A stretch of 64,000 nt of DNA from Megasphaera sp. AM44-1BH (GTDB lineage: Bacteria > Bacillota > Negativicutes > Veillonellales > Megasphaeraceae), in the NCBI RefSeq assembly GCF_003467125.1, contig NZ_QSFA01000001.1, positions 396,797-460,796 of the forward strand, written 5' to 3'. Shown here piece by piece: positions 43,478 to 52,667 of the stretch. The position numbers were made by a program, and so were the translations under genes. The notes under the pieces are model-generated. The model was not told where the DNA came from, made no database searches, and saw nothing but the letters and a program-made list of their open reading frames with translations. Each line of letters starts with the position of its first letter. Position 1 is the stretch's first letter.

Positions 43478-44116
43478 ATGAAAAAGATTCCTATAGCGGC
43501 GGCCTTATGTCTTATGGCCAGCCTGTTCATGGCCGGATGCGGAAATCAGCAGCAGCCGGCACCGTCACAGAACCAGCAGCAACAGCAACCGGTTCAGATA
43601 GATGCCGCCTCAGAGGCACTCTTTGAAAAAGGACTGTCTGCCTACCAGCAATTCCAGTACGATCAGGCCATTTCCCTGTATGACCAGGCTCTTGCCAAAG
43701 ATAAAGCGAATTATAAAGCGCTCTCCGGCAAAGGGATTGCCCTGGCCATGCGCGGCAACGGCGTAAATCAAAAAGACGTCCGTCAGGGTATTTCTCTCAT
43801 CCGGCAGGCATTGGAGCTGGCACCGGATTACGTCCCGTCCTTTTATGACCTGGCACTGGCCCTGAAAATCGATAAGCAATACGACGAATCGATTACCTGG
43901 TTCCAGAAAGTCATCGACAACGAACCGGATAATACGTGGAGTTATTATGGCATCGCTACCATTTACGGTGATCAGGGAAATGCAGAAAAAGCCGTTTTAT
44001 ATCTGAAAAAAGCCGCTGCCATCGATAAAGAAAACGTAAAAGAAGCGGCACGCAGCCAGTCTCATTTCGACCGTATACGCAGCACCCGCGCATTTCAGGA
44101 TTTCATGAACCAGTAA
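43478..44116 (+). CDS. TPR-repeat lipoprotein
   Basis: This 212-residue protein has a signal peptide with lipobox MAGC (Cys at about 21), a Gln-rich linker (about 24-40), and three to four tetratricopeptide repeats (about 44-190). TPR lipoproteins usually serve as scaffolds at the cell envelope. It precedes two LUD genes by 12 bp and may share their transcript. A TATACT at 43442-43447 is a possible -10. Confidence 0.85.
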   Translation: MKKIPIAAALCLMASLFMAGCGNQQQPAPSQNQQQQQPVQIDAASEALFEKGLSAYQQFQYDQAISLYDQALAKDKANYKALSGKGIALAMRGNGVNQKDVRQGISLIRQALELAPDYVPSFYDLALALKIDKQYDESITWFQKVIDNEPDNTWSYYGIATIYGDQGNAEKAVLYLKKAAAIDKENVKEAARSQSHFDRIRSTRAFQDFMNQ

Positions 44117-44128
44117 GGAGGCTTTACG

Positions 44129-44773
44129 ATGGAAAGAACCGATATGATGCACATCATGTATGACAAAAAAGGGCCGGCTGTCGCCAGGAACTTTGAAAAA
44201 AGAGGATTTGCCGCCTGGTACTGTCCGAACTGCAAGGAAGCCCTTGCCAAAGCCATTTCGCTGATTCCCAAAGAGGATATCGTTTCCTGGGGCGGATCCC
44301 GCTCTATCGACGATATCGGGCTTCACGCTTATGTACAGGCCCACTACAAAGTCATCGACCGCGATACGGCAAAGACACCAGAGGAACGGGTCGAACTCAT
44401 GCGTAAAGCACTGTTATGTGATACCTTTCTCATGGGGACCAATGCTGCTGTCCAGGACGGGGAATTACTGAACATCGATGGTAATGGCAACCGCGTAGCA
44501 GCCCTTTCCTACGGTCCCCGTCAGGTTCTGGTCATCGCCGGCATGAACAAAGTCGTGCCGACACTGGATGCCGCCCTTGCCCGGGCCCGCTCGACAGCGT
44601 CTGCCATCAATATCAACCGTTTTGCCGGTTCAAAAACGCCCTGCTACCTGACCGGCATGTGTGCAGACTGTAAAGGACAGGATACGGTATGCCGTCAGAT
44701 ACTGCGTACCCGTGCCTGCAATCCTGCAGGGCGCATCAAAATTATTTTCGTAGGTGAAAACATCGGCTTTTAG
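44129..44773 (+). CDS. LUD domain protein (lactate utilization family), copy 1
   Basis: This 214-residue protein of the LutC/DUF162 superfamily has the core SWGGSRSIDDIGL and GTNAAVQDGELLNIDGNGNRVAAL. A C-terminal cysteine cluster (MCADCKGQDTVCRQ) is absent from LutC itself and may bind a metal or Fe-S cluster. It is closely similar to the next gene along its length, so the two arose by tandem duplication. The function is unproven; the family name comes from L-lactate oxidation (LutABC), but no lutA or lutB gene is present. Confidence 0.85.
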   Translation: MERTDMMHIMYDKKGPAVARNFEKRGFAAWYCPNCKEALAKAISLIPKEDIVSWGGSRSIDDIGLHAYVQAHYKVIDRDTAKTPEERVELMRKALLCDTFLMGTNAAVQDGELLNIDGNGNRVAALSYGPRQVLVIAGMNKVVPTLDAALARARSTASAININRFAGSKTPCYLTGMCADCKGQDTVCRQILRTRACNPAGRIKIIFVGENIGF

Positions 44774-44808
44774 CCTATGTCACAATATATATTTGAGGAG
44801 GAGTCACT

Positions 44809-45453
44809 ATGGATCGTTCTGATATGATGCACATCATGTATGATAAGAAAGGACCGGCCGTTGCCAAAAATTTTGAAAAACGCGGGTTTGCCGCCTGGTA
44901 TTGTCCCACCAAAGAAGAAGCCCTTGCCAAAGCGGTATCGCTGATTCCGGAAACGGACGTCGTTTCCTGGGGCGGTTCCACATCGATTGTCGAAATGGGA
45001 TTGTATGATTACGTCAAAGCCCATAACCCGGTTCTCGACCGTGATACGGCAAAAACTCCGGAAGAACGGATGGAAATCATGCGCAAAGGCCTGACCTGCG
45101 ATACATTCATCATGGGCACCAATGCCGCCACCCAGGACGGACAGCTCTATAACATAGACGGCAATGGCAACCGTACGGCCGCCCTCATATTCGGGCCGAA
45201 ACAGGTCATCGTCATCGTCGGCATGAATAAAGTAGAACCGACCCTTGAAGCCGCTATCTCCCGTGCCCGCTCGACAGCAGCCACGATAAACGCCCAGCGC
45301 TTTGGCATCCCTACGCCATGCAACGCCAATGGCATGTGTGCTGACTGTCTCAGCCCGAAGAGTATCTGCAACCAGATGGTCCGGACCCGCCGCAACAGCG
45401 GACCTCAGGGCCGTATCAAAATTATCCTCGTCGGAGAAAATTTAGGGTATTGA
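44809..45453 (+). CDS. LUD domain protein (lactate utilization family), copy 2
   Basis: This is also 214 residues, with the same core (SWGGSTSIVEMGL, GTNAATQDGQLYNIDGNGNRTAAL) and C-terminal cysteines (MCADCLSPKSICNQ). It starts 35 bp after copy 1 with SD GAGGAG. The first 20 residues are nearly identical between the copies. Retention of both suggests a dimer of unlike chains or divergent substrates, which is inference. Confidence 0.85.
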   Translation: MDRSDMMHIMYDKKGPAVAKNFEKRGFAAWYCPTKEEALAKAVSLIPETDVVSWGGSTSIVEMGLYDYVKAHNPVLDRDTAKTPEERMEIMRKGLTCDTFIMGTNAATQDGQLYNIDGNGNRTAALIFGPKQVIVIVGMNKVEPTLEAAISRARSTAATINAQRFGIPTPCNANGMCADCLSPKSICNQMVRTRRNSGPQGRIKIILVGENLGY

Positions 45454-45500
45454 TACTGCTGATTCCCTTCGCCAGAAAAATCAGGATGTATAACAGCAAA

Positions 45501-45546
45501 AAAACTGGAACAAAATGACATAAAGTCATTCTGTTCCAGTTTTTTT
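45501..45546. terminator. Bidirectional terminator after the LUD genes
   Basis: AAACTGGAACA pairs with TGTTCCAGTTT, with inner ATGAC/GTCAT and T tracts on both sides. Confidence 0.85.
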
Positions 45547-45565
45547 ATATACTGAGACGCGTGCA

Positions 45566-46123
45566 TCAATACGCTTCTTCTGCAATTTCACACAGGATGT
45601 GGCCCATCATGATATGCATTTCCTGCGTACGGGCCGTCACCCTGGATGGAACGGCCAGGCAGACATCACACAGATCCGCCATTTTTCCGCCACCTATGCC
45701 GGTAAAGCCGATGACCTTCATCTGCTTCTTACGAGCCGCCTCGATAGCGGCAATGACGTTTTTGCTATTTCCCGATGTGGAAATACCGACCAGCACGTCT
45801 CCGTCATTGCCCAGTCCTTCTACCTGTCTGCTGAATACCGTATCATATCCGTAATCATTGGCTACCGCCGTAAGGACCGATGTATCCACGGTCAATGCCA
45901 GTGCAGGCAGACTGGGCCGTTCTTTCTGGAACCGGCCGACGATTTCCGCTGCCAGATGCTGGGAATCAGCTGCACTGCCGCCATTGCCACAGAATAAAAT
46001 TTTGTGACCGCGAGCCAGCGCATCCCGGATGAGAATACCGGCTCTTTCTATATCGGAAGCCAGTGCTTTTGTCGCAGCCAGGACGGCTGCATGATCTGCC
46101 ATACGTTGTTCAACCAGATTCAT
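45566..46123 (-). CDS. gmhA: Phosphoheptose isomerase-like SIS protein (GmhA)
   Basis: This 185-residue SIS-domain protein converts sedoheptulose 7-phosphate to D-glycero-D-manno-heptose 7-phosphate in the GmhA family. Motifs GNGGSAADSQHLAAEIVGRF and GISTSGNSKN are conserved, and a late His (MHIMMGHILCE) fits the zinc/active site. Its presence agrees with a heptose-containing LPS in a diderm member of the Bacillota. SD GGAGG precedes the ATG. The carbonic anhydrase gene ends 12 bp upstream, so they are co-transcribed. Confidence 0.88.
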   Translation of the reverse strand: MNLVEQRMADHAAVLAATKALASDIERAGILIRDALARGHKILFCGNGGSAADSQHLAAEIVGRFQKERPSLPALALTVDTSVLTAVANDYGYDTVFSRQVEGLGNDGDVLVGISTSGNSKNVIAAIEAARKKQMKVIGFTGIGGGKMADLCDVCLAVPSRVTARTQEMHIMMGHILCEIAEEAY

Positions 46124-46135
46124 AATCTGCCTCCT

Positions 46136-46699
46136 CTATTTCTTTTCTCCATCAGTAATCACGAACCGGACAGCCCCTGTATCGGGATGGATGACAGCCC
46201 CATGGAAATGGATTCCACCGGGTAAATAGGGATTACGCTGCAGGTTGCGTACTGTGACCCGGACCGATTCCTCACTGTCGCAGATAGGATCTGCCCATGC
46301 CATGAGCCGCGGTTCGACATCATCGATGATGTCAGGGGCAATGCCGGCATCAAACATTTTTTTGCAAAGGCTGGCTGCCGTCGTATGGAGCATGCCGCAG
46401 TCTTCATGACCGACGACGATGATGTCCGTCACATGAAGTTCATAGACGGCCACCATCAGACTGCCAATGACACTGTCAAAGGTGCGGCCTGCCGTATTGC
46501 CGGCTACTTTAATGATTTTGGCTTCGCCTCGTTTCAATCCCATAGCAGGTTCAAGGAAATCCAGGAGACGCGTATCCATACAGGTAAGGATGGCGACGTT
46601 GCGGGACGGATATTTGCTCACTTGCGCCAGGCCGCCATCTTTATGTTCTTCTACAAATGCTGCATTTGCTTTTTCAATCTGCTGTGTCAGTTCTGACAT
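46136..46699 (-). CDS. Beta-carbonic anhydrase
   Basis: This 187-residue protein has zinc ligands C40 and D42 in CMDTR, plus H98 and C101 in HEDCG, typical of the beta class (type II, Rv1284-like). It interconverts CO2 and bicarbonate, useful in an organism with PFOR and carboxylating enzymes. It lies 10 bp after the GltD-like gene and before gmhA, forming a three-gene unit. Confidence 0.9.
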   Translation of the reverse strand: MSELTQQIEKANAAFVEEHKDGGLAQVSKYPSRNVAILTCMDTRLLDFLEPAMGLKRGEAKIIKVAGNTAGRTFDSVIGSLMVAVYELHVTDIIVVGHEDCGMLHTTAASLCKKMFDAGIAPDIIDDVEPRLMAWADPICDSEESVRVTVRNLQRNPYLPGGIHFHGAVIHPDTGAVRFVITDGEKK

Positions 46700-46709
46700 A
46701 CTGGCCTCC

Positions 46710-48074
46710 TTATCCTTTCTCCACTTCTTCCATCATGTGTTTAGCCCGGATATATTCGTCAATACCGGCAGCGGTACGTTTACCTTCGCGCATAGCCAGT
46801 ACGACTGTTTTCGGTTTGTGTACGACATCACCGGCAGCGAATATACCACGCCGGCTGGTCATGCCGTACGGGATATTACGGGATTCAATATAGCCGTCTT
46901 CTGTCGCTTCGGCACCAAAAGCCTGGATGATGTCCATTTCTGGTTTATTGCCAATGGCAGCAATAATTTTATTTGCCGGCACAATTTCAAATTCTCCTGT
47001 CGGCACCATCGTCCCGTCTTCCAGGATTTTCTGTTTTTCTATTTTAAGCCCTTCTACATGATCTGTTCCGGTAACGGCACGGGGAGCCGAATAGAACTGG
47101 AACTGAATTCCTTCTTCTTTAGCTTCCTCATATTCCGAAGGGAGACATTTCATATTCTTTTCGCCCCGGCGGTATACGATTTTCACGTTCGCTTTCAGAC
47201 GCAGAGCTGTCCGGGCCGCATCAATGGCCACATTTCCGGCGCCGACGACTAGAACCGTATCCCCCGGTTTGACCGGCAGCTTAGATAACGGTTCTTCGCC
47301 AAGCTGTACCTGTTCCACCTGATACAGGAACTGGGCTGCATCAATCACTCCGGATAAATGGTCATTTTCGACTCCCAGTTTCCAACCTTCCATAGTGCCG
47401 ACGGCAATAAATACGGCGTCAAAATGCTCAGCCAGTTCATCGAGGGAAATATCTCGGCCCACTTTGGTTTCATACCGTATGGTAACGCCCAGCTGCTCCA
47501 GCCGTTCTACTTCCCGGAGAACATATTCTTTATGAAGCCGGAACGTAGGGATGCCGTAGGTGAGCGTCCCGCCCGGCTGGGTGGAACTTTCAAAAATCGT
47601 TACACCATAGTCCATGCGGGCCAGGTCCTGCGCTGCTGCCAGGCCAGCAGGGCCGCTGCCGACAATGGCAACCGTCCCATTACATTTCTTGCTGGGCACG
47701 TCATCGAGGACATGATTGTCAAGGACCAGATCGGCCACGAACCGTTCCAGTTTCCCGATTTCTATATGCTTTCCTTTTTTGCCCAGCACACAGGATCCTT
47801 CACATTGTGTTTCTCTGGGGCAGATACGGCCGCACAGTGCGGGGAAATCACTGCGGTGATAAATATATTCGGCAGCCGCGCCAAAATTTCCCTGTGCAAC
47901 TTCATGAATGAACTGAGGTATTTCATTTTCTATGGGGCAGCCATTGCGGCACTGGGGCACACGGCAGTTGAGACAGCGTTTCGCTTCGGCTACGGCCTCA
48001 GACATAGTATAGTCACGGTCAGAAATAGGTTCTTCATGAAAAAAAGCCAGCGGATTCTTTTCTTTTGGGGACAT
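46710..48074 (-). CDS. GltD-like NAD(P)-dependent Fe-S flavoprotein
   Basis: This 454-residue protein is like the glutamate synthase small subunit or NfnB. It has an N-terminal Fe-S domain (CLNCRVPQCRNGCP and CGRICPRETQCEGSC), an FAD motif (VGSGPAGLAAAQDLARMDYGVTIFE) and an NAD(P) motif (VVGAGNVAIDAARTALR). It passes electrons between NAD(P)H and an unknown partner. Neither gltB nor nfnA is adjacent. The start at 48074 follows AAAGGTGG; a longer reading would run into the tRNA gene. Confidence 0.85.
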   Translation of the reverse strand: MSPKEKNPLAFFHEEPISDRDYTMSEAVAEAKRCLNCRVPQCRNGCPIENEIPQFIHEVAQGNFGAAAEYIYHRSDFPALCGRICPRETQCEGSCVLGKKGKHIEIGKLERFVADLVLDNHVLDDVPSKKCNGTVAIVGSGPAGLAAAQDLARMDYGVTIFESSTQPGGTLTYGIPTFRLHKEYVLREVERLEQLGVTIRYETKVGRDISLDELAEHFDAVFIAVGTMEGWKLGVENDHLSGVIDAAQFLYQVEQVQLGEEPLSKLPVKPGDTVLVVGAGNVAIDAARTALRLKANVKIVYRRGEKNMKCLPSEYEEAKEEGIQFQFYSAPRAVTGTDHVEGLKIEKQKILEDGTMVPTGEFEIVPANKIIAAIGNKPEMDIIQAFGAEATEDGYIESRNIPYGMTSRRGIFAAGDVVHKPKTVVLAMREGKRTAAGIDEYIRAKHMMEEVEKG

Positions 48075-48128
48075 GCAGACAGCCACCTTTCTGCTGAAGT
48101 TTGCTATAATACGGGTTGGATATAAAAA

Positions 48129-48205
48129 TGGTGCGCCCAAGATGACTCGAACATCCGACACGCAGTTTAGGAAACTGCTGCTCTATCCAGCTGAGCTATG
48201 GGCGC
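48129..48205 (-). tRNA. tRNA-Arg (CCU)
   Basis: On the minus strand the 7-bp acceptor stem GCGCCCA/TGGGCGC, the D-arm GCTCAGCTGGATAGAGC, the anticodon arm GCAGT-TTCCTAA-ACTGC (anticodon CCU) and the T-arm with GTTCGAGTC are all present. CCA is encoded. Confidence 0.95.
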
Positions 48206-48336
48206 ACAGGCATGCACAGATTTTCCGTGCAAAAATATCATACCATGAAAAAGTGGGATTGTAAATTATTATCCTGAAATGGATGTATATTATCAAAACA
48301 TTTGTATATAACATATCCGCTCTGCATGACATCCGG

Positions 48337-48365
48337 TTGCTACGATACGGCTCCTGTTTTATAAT
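48337..48365 (+). promoter_or_regulatory. Promoter of the murQ operon
   Basis: TTGCTA (48337-48342) and TATAAT (48360-48365) are 17 bp apart, 32 bp before the start codon. Confidence 0.75.
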
Positions 48366-48397
48366 GAATACACATTTGAGAGAAAAGAGGCTCTACT

Positions 48398-49318
48398 ATG
48401 ATTGAATTAGCAGCTATCGCAACAGAACAGCGGAATCCCCGCAGCAGGCATATAGATCAGGTCTCTACGGAAGAAATGGTCCGCATCATCAACAGGGAAG
48501 ACCATCTGGCAGCATCGGCCGTAGAAGCCATCATACCGGATATTGCAAAAGCAATCGACCTCATCAGCGGGCACCTGCATGACGGTGGCCGGTTATTTTA
48601 CGTCGGATCCGGCACATCGGGACGGCTCGGTGTCCTCGATGCGGCGGAATGTCCGCCCACCTATTCCACCGGCCCGGATCTCGTACAGGGACTGATTGCC
48701 GGAGGGGAATCGGCCATGTTCCGCGCCCGTGAAGGTGCGGAAGACGATGAAAGTCTGGGAAAAAAAGACCTGCTCGACAAGGGCCTCACGGAAAAAGATG
48801 TCGTCGTCGGTCTCAGTGCCTCCGGCCGCACGCCCTACGTCATAGGTGCTCTTACCTTCGCCCGTCAGCGCGGTGCTGCTACGATTGCCATCGACTGTTC
48901 TCCCCATTCTCCTGTCGGAGCCTGCAGCGATATCGATCTATGCGCGATGACCGGACCGGAAGTCATTACCGGATCTACCCGAATGAAAGCCGGCACTGCC
49001 CAGAAAATGATTTTAAATATGTTGTCTACGGGAACGATGATCCGCCTCGGTAAAGTCTACGGGAATCTGATGGTCGATGTCAAAGCGACCAATCATAAAC
49101 TGGAAGAAAGGGCGCGGCGTATCGTCATGACCGCTTCCGGCTGCAGCCGCGATGAAGCTATCCGTGCCCTTGGGCAAAGCAAAGGACAGGCCAAGCCGGC
49201 TATCGTCATGCTGCTCCTGCACATTTCCTATGAAGAAGCACAAAAAAGATTGCAGGCTGCCGACGGTTTTATCTCCCGCACACTTACAACGGCATCCACG
49301 GAGAAAGGAATACGATAA
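48398..49318 (+). CDS. murQ: N-acetylmuramic acid 6-phosphate etherase
   Basis: This 306-residue SIS-fold lyase cleaves MurNAc-6-P into GlcNAc-6-P and D-lactate. Motifs YVGSGTSGRLGVLDAAECPPT, GGESA and STRMKAGTAQKMILNMLST are diagnostic. It begins an operon for peptidoglycan sugar recovery: its stop codon overlaps the murP ATG, and mupG follows. The released D-lactate could feed a D-hydroxyacid dehydrogenase such as the one at 14023 (inference). Confidence 0.95.
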   Translation: MIELAAIATEQRNPRSRHIDQVSTEEMVRIINREDHLAASAVEAIIPDIAKAIDLISGHLHDGGRLFYVGSGTSGRLGVLDAAECPPTYSTGPDLVQGLIAGGESAMFRAREGAEDDESLGKKDLLDKGLTEKDVVVGLSASGRTPYVIGALTFARQRGAATIAIDCSPHSPVGACSDIDLCAMTGPEVITGSTRMKAGTAQKMILNMLSTGTMIRLGKVYGNLMVDVKATNHKLEERARRIVMTASGCSRDEAIRALGQSKGQAKPAIVMLLLHISYEEAQKRLQAADGFISRTLTTASTEKGIR

Positions 49319-50691
49319 TGGATTACAAAGAACTGGCCCGGGAAATCTACGATCTTACCGGCCCTGCCTCCAATATCATCCAGGCCTATCACTGCATGAC
49401 CCGTCTGCGCCTGGTCGTAAAAGAGGAACATTTCACAAAAGAAGATATAGGCCGCCTGCGGGGAGTCATGGGTATCAATAAATCCGGTGATGAATGGCAG
49501 ATTATCCTGGGACCGGGCAAGGCCCAGGAAGTGACCCGCGAGTTTCTGGAATTGCTGAAAAAAGATACGCAGTCATCATCGGTTGGCGAGCTGGCCCGCA
49601 ATGCGGCTGTCGGAGACGGCCAGGCCCTGCACGAAGCCATACGCAGAAAAAATGCCACCCCGGCCAGAGAGGCCCTGAAAAAAATTGCCCAGATTTTCGT
49701 TCCCATCATCCCTGCGTTCATTGCCTGCGGCCTGATTACGGGACTGCTGAATATTGCCCTGAAAATCAATCCCGGACTATCCGCCCTGCCCGTGGTACAG
49801 ATACTCGCTATTGCCGGCAATGCCGCATTTTACGGTCTCAATATCTTTGTCGGCATCAATGCGGCAAAAGTCTTTGGCGGCTCGCCCATGCTGGGTGGTG
49901 TCATGGCCGCCGTCATTACCCATCCGGGACTGGCTCATATCGTCTTTTCCGGACAGCCTCTTGTCCCGGGACGGGGCGGTATTATCGCCGTCATCCTCGT
50001 CGTCCTCTTTGCGTCCCTGCTGGAAAAGAAACTGCACCGCATCATTCCCGATATGTTCGATCTCTTTCTGACACCGCTCCTGGTCGTTCTCATTGCAACT
50101 TTTGTCGCCCTGTTCATTTGCCAGCCCGTCGGCGGATGGCTTTCAGAAGCTATCGGATACGCGGCAACAGAATCCATCGGCCGCGGCGGCGCTGTGACGG
50201 GGTTCATTCTCGGTGGTACGTTTCTCCCTATGGTCATGCTCGGCATCCATCAGGGTCTGACTCCGATCCACGCTGAACTTCTGGCACGCTACGGCGTCAC
50301 CATCCTGCTTCCCATTCTGGCCATGGCCGGTGGCGGACAGGTAGGAGCCGCAGCGGCAGTATATGTCAAAACAAAAAACAGGCAGCTGCGAAAAACCATT
50401 GCTTCCGCACTGCCTGTCGGTCTCATGGGTATCGGGGAGCCCCTGATCTACGGCGTTACCCTTCCACTGGGCAAACCGTTTATCGGTGCCTGCATCGGCG
50501 GAGCCTGCGGCGGGGCCGTCCAGGCTGCCTGTATGGTTGGCGCAGCCGCTATGGGCATATCCGGCCTGCCCCTGGCAGCCAGCACAGACAATATTCCCGT
50601 GTATCTGCTCGGACTCTTCGTCTCTTATCTTGCCGGTTTTATTGCTACCTGGATCATCGGATTCGATGACCCTGCTGAGGAGGTTTGCTGA
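49318..50691 (+). CDS. murP: PTS MurNAc-type EIIBC permease
   Basis: This 457-residue EIIBC of the Glc family has an EIIB domain with the phospho-cysteine in AYHCMTRLRL (about C26), and an EIIC domain with about 10 transmembrane helices and the GIGEPLIYGVTLP motif. There is no EIIA domain, so phosphate must come from a Crr-type EIIA; the protein at 32426 is a candidate. It imports and phosphorylates MurNAc or MurNAc-GlcNAc. Translation is coupled to murQ by overlap. Confidence 0.9.
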   Translation: MDYKELAREIYDLTGPASNIIQAYHCMTRLRLVVKEEHFTKEDIGRLRGVMGINKSGDEWQIILGPGKAQEVTREFLELLKKDTQSSSVGELARNAAVGDGQALHEAIRRKNATPAREALKKIAQIFVPIIPAFIACGLITGLLNIALKINPGLSALPVVQILAIAGNAAFYGLNIFVGINAAKVFGGSPMLGGVMAAVITHPGLAHIVFSGQPLVPGRGGIIAVILVVLFASLLEKKLHRIIPDMFDLFLTPLLVVLIATFVALFICQPVGGWLSEAIGYAATESIGRGGAVTGFILGGTFLPMVMLGIHQGLTPIHAELLARYGVTILLPILAMAGGGQVGAAAAVYVKTKNRQLRKTIASALPVGLMGIGEPLIYGVTLPLGKPFIGACIGGACGGAVQAACMVGAAAMGISGLPLAASTDNIPVYLLGLFVSYLAGFIATWIIGFDDPAEEVC

Positions 50692-50693
50692 CC

Positions 50694-51776
50694 ATGAAAA
50701 CAGGTGTTTCTCTTTATCCCGGTTTAGGACGCAGCTGCATCGATGAACTGGCCCTTCTGGAAGAAGCGGCATCTATGGGTATTACACGGGTATTTACGTC
50801 TCTTCACATTCCCGAATCAGATGCAGAAATCCTCTCTATGGAACTCCAGGAAATTCTGTCCGTCGCCCGCCATCATCACTTCGATGTCATAGCGGATGTA
50901 TCACCAAAGACGCAGGAATTACTGAATCTGCCGTCGCTGACGCCGGAACAGCTGCTTTTCCGGGGCATTACGACCGTCCGCTTTGATTATGGATTCGATG
51001 TCCGCAAAATAGCTCTGTTCAGCCATATGATGAAGGTGCAGCTCAATGCCTCCACCCTCCGTCCAGAAGGACTGGCAGCTCTTCAGGAAGCCGGGGCTGA
51101 TTTCAGCCATATAGACAGTCTGCATAATTTTTATCCCCGTCCTCATACGGGTCTGGGAGAAGACTATGTACAAAAACAGACGCAGTGGCTGCAGGGCCAG
51201 GGTATTTCTGTCGGTCTGTTCATCCCCAGCCAGGCCGGCCGCCGGCTGCCCCTCCGCGAAGGACTGCCTACACTGGAAGAGGACCGTCACCGCCCGGTGG
51301 ATCTGGCAGCCCGCCATGCCCAGGCTCTCGGAGCCGATACGGTATATATCGGCGATCCTGCCCCGTCGGGAGAAGAACTGGCAGCCCTTTCCCAGGCAGG
51401 ACAGGAAGAAAAAGGACGGATTGTCCTCAAAGCCCGTCTTCTCAGTCATGACCCCTTCCTGCAGGATCTGCTCAGCCAGCCTATGACGGCCCGGCTGGAC
51501 CCGGCTCAGGATGCCATCCGGGCAGTAGAAAGCCGCAACCGTCTGCAGGGTCACACAATCCAAAGTGATGAAACGGCAGACCAGCCCGTATCGTACGGCG
51601 ATATTACGGTAGACAACGAAGGATACGGCCGTTATATGGGAGAAGTACAGATCAGCCTGAAATCGTATCCCGGCGGTCCCAACAGCAACCGTGCGGCCTA
51701 TATCCTGCCGGAAGAACAATTCCTCATTCCCTATATCACGCCGGGACGGTCCTTCCGCCTCGAATTCGTCCGCTGA
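50694..51776 (+). CDS. mupG: MupG-like 6-phospho-N-acetylmuramidase (DUF871)
   Basis: This 360-residue protein has an N-terminal TIM barrel (about 1-235) and a C-terminal beta-rich domain (about 245-355) and matches the DUF871/MupG family. In Staphylococcus aureus MupG hydrolyses MurNAc-6-P-GlcNAc after PTS uptake. Motifs include VSLYPGLG at the start and PRPHTGLGEDYV. The start at 50694 follows GAGGAGG, two bases after the murP stop codon. No murR regulator is in the operon. Confidence 0.9.
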   Translation: MKTGVSLYPGLGRSCIDELALLEEAASMGITRVFTSLHIPESDAEILSMELQEILSVARHHHFDVIADVSPKTQELLNLPSLTPEQLLFRGITTVRFDYGFDVRKIALFSHMMKVQLNASTLRPEGLAALQEAGADFSHIDSLHNFYPRPHTGLGEDYVQKQTQWLQGQGISVGLFIPSQAGRRLPLREGLPTLEEDRHRPVDLAARHAQALGADTVYIGDPAPSGEELAALSQAGQEEKGRIVLKARLLSHDPFLQDLLSQPMTARLDPAQDAIRAVESRNRLQGHTIQSDETADQPVSYGDITVDNEGYGRYMGEVQISLKSYPGGPNSNRAAYILPEEQFLIPYITPGRSFRLEFVR

Positions 51777-51778
51777 CT

Positions 51779-52618
51779 CTATTCGTCAAAGCGCAGGCGC
51801 GTGCCAGTACCCAGTTCTTTTACCGGCAATTCTCGGGCAAGGAGTGTCTTATTTTCCAGACTGACGCAATGGCAGGGATATACCAGTTCCGGCTGGCAGC
51901 CTTCTATGAAATCCAGGGTTTTCCTCATGACATCGGGATTATCCCGCAAAAGATGGAATCCTCCGATGACGGCATACACCGTATCGGTATGGCATACTTT
52001 TTTCGCATAGGCAATGGTATTGCAGACGCCGGCATGGGCGCAGGGCGTTACGATGACCAGGCCCTTATCGGAACAATAGACCATGGCCGAGTCATCATAC
52101 AGATAATCATCTTCCCATACGCCGTTCCGCATCGTATGACCCAGAGGCTTTTTCGCTTCAAAATCATTGGTCCGTTCAATTTCACTGAGAAATACGAGCC
52201 GGTCTGTCAGCCAGACCGGTTCTTTTGTCGTATGGACCGGCAGGACCGCATTAAGTGAAGCTTCATCCAGAATGGAACCGATGTTTTTACCGCCCGCTTC
52301 CTTGGGCAGGAAGGTATCCGGATGGGCATACACAGGAGCTGCTATACGGGGCCGTTTTTCATAGGTCGCTTCAATATGGGCCTGTACCAGCGGCAGCAGG
52401 CCCCATGTATGGTCATAGTGACCATGGGACAAGACGATGGCATCGGCCTGGAGACAATCGATGCCACGGCGCCAGGCATTTTTCATAAACATGTCTGAGC
52501 GGCCGGCATCGAGGAGGACCGTTTTACCCCGGTCTTCAAACCAGGCCGAAAAGCCAGATTCGGCGCCGTAGCAGCCTCCGCTGATGGTGTAGTTATCGAT
52601 GAGAATGGTTAATTTCAT
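51779..52618 (-). CDS. MBL-fold protein, COG1237 type
   Basis: This 279-residue metallo-beta-lactamase-fold protein has the metal motif SHGHYDH (about residues 74-80), TPCAHAG and a late HC in YPCHCVS. It resembles proteins annotated as dihydropteridine-ribofuranosylaminobenzene-phosphate synthase, though that function is doubtful here. It is convergent with mupG, the two stop codons only 2 bp apart with no visible terminator. The start at 52618 follows GAGGTGA. Confidence 0.8.
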   Translation of the reverse strand: MKLTILIDNYTISGGCYGAESGFSAWFEDRGKTVLLDAGRSDMFMKNAWRRGIDCLQADAIVLSHGHYDHTWGLLPLVQAHIEATYEKRPRIAAPVYAHPDTFLPKEAGGKNIGSILDEASLNAVLPVHTTKEPVWLTDRLVFLSEIERTNDFEAKKPLGHTMRNGVWEDDYLYDDSAMVYCSDKGLVIVTPCAHAGVCNTIAYAKKVCHTDTVYAVIGGFHLLRDNPDVMRKTLDFIEGCQPELVYPCHCVSLENKTLLARELPVKELGTGTRLRFDE

Positions 52619-52667
52619 AAGAATCACCTCTGATAAATGAAAATGATAGAAATAGTTTAGTCGGCGG

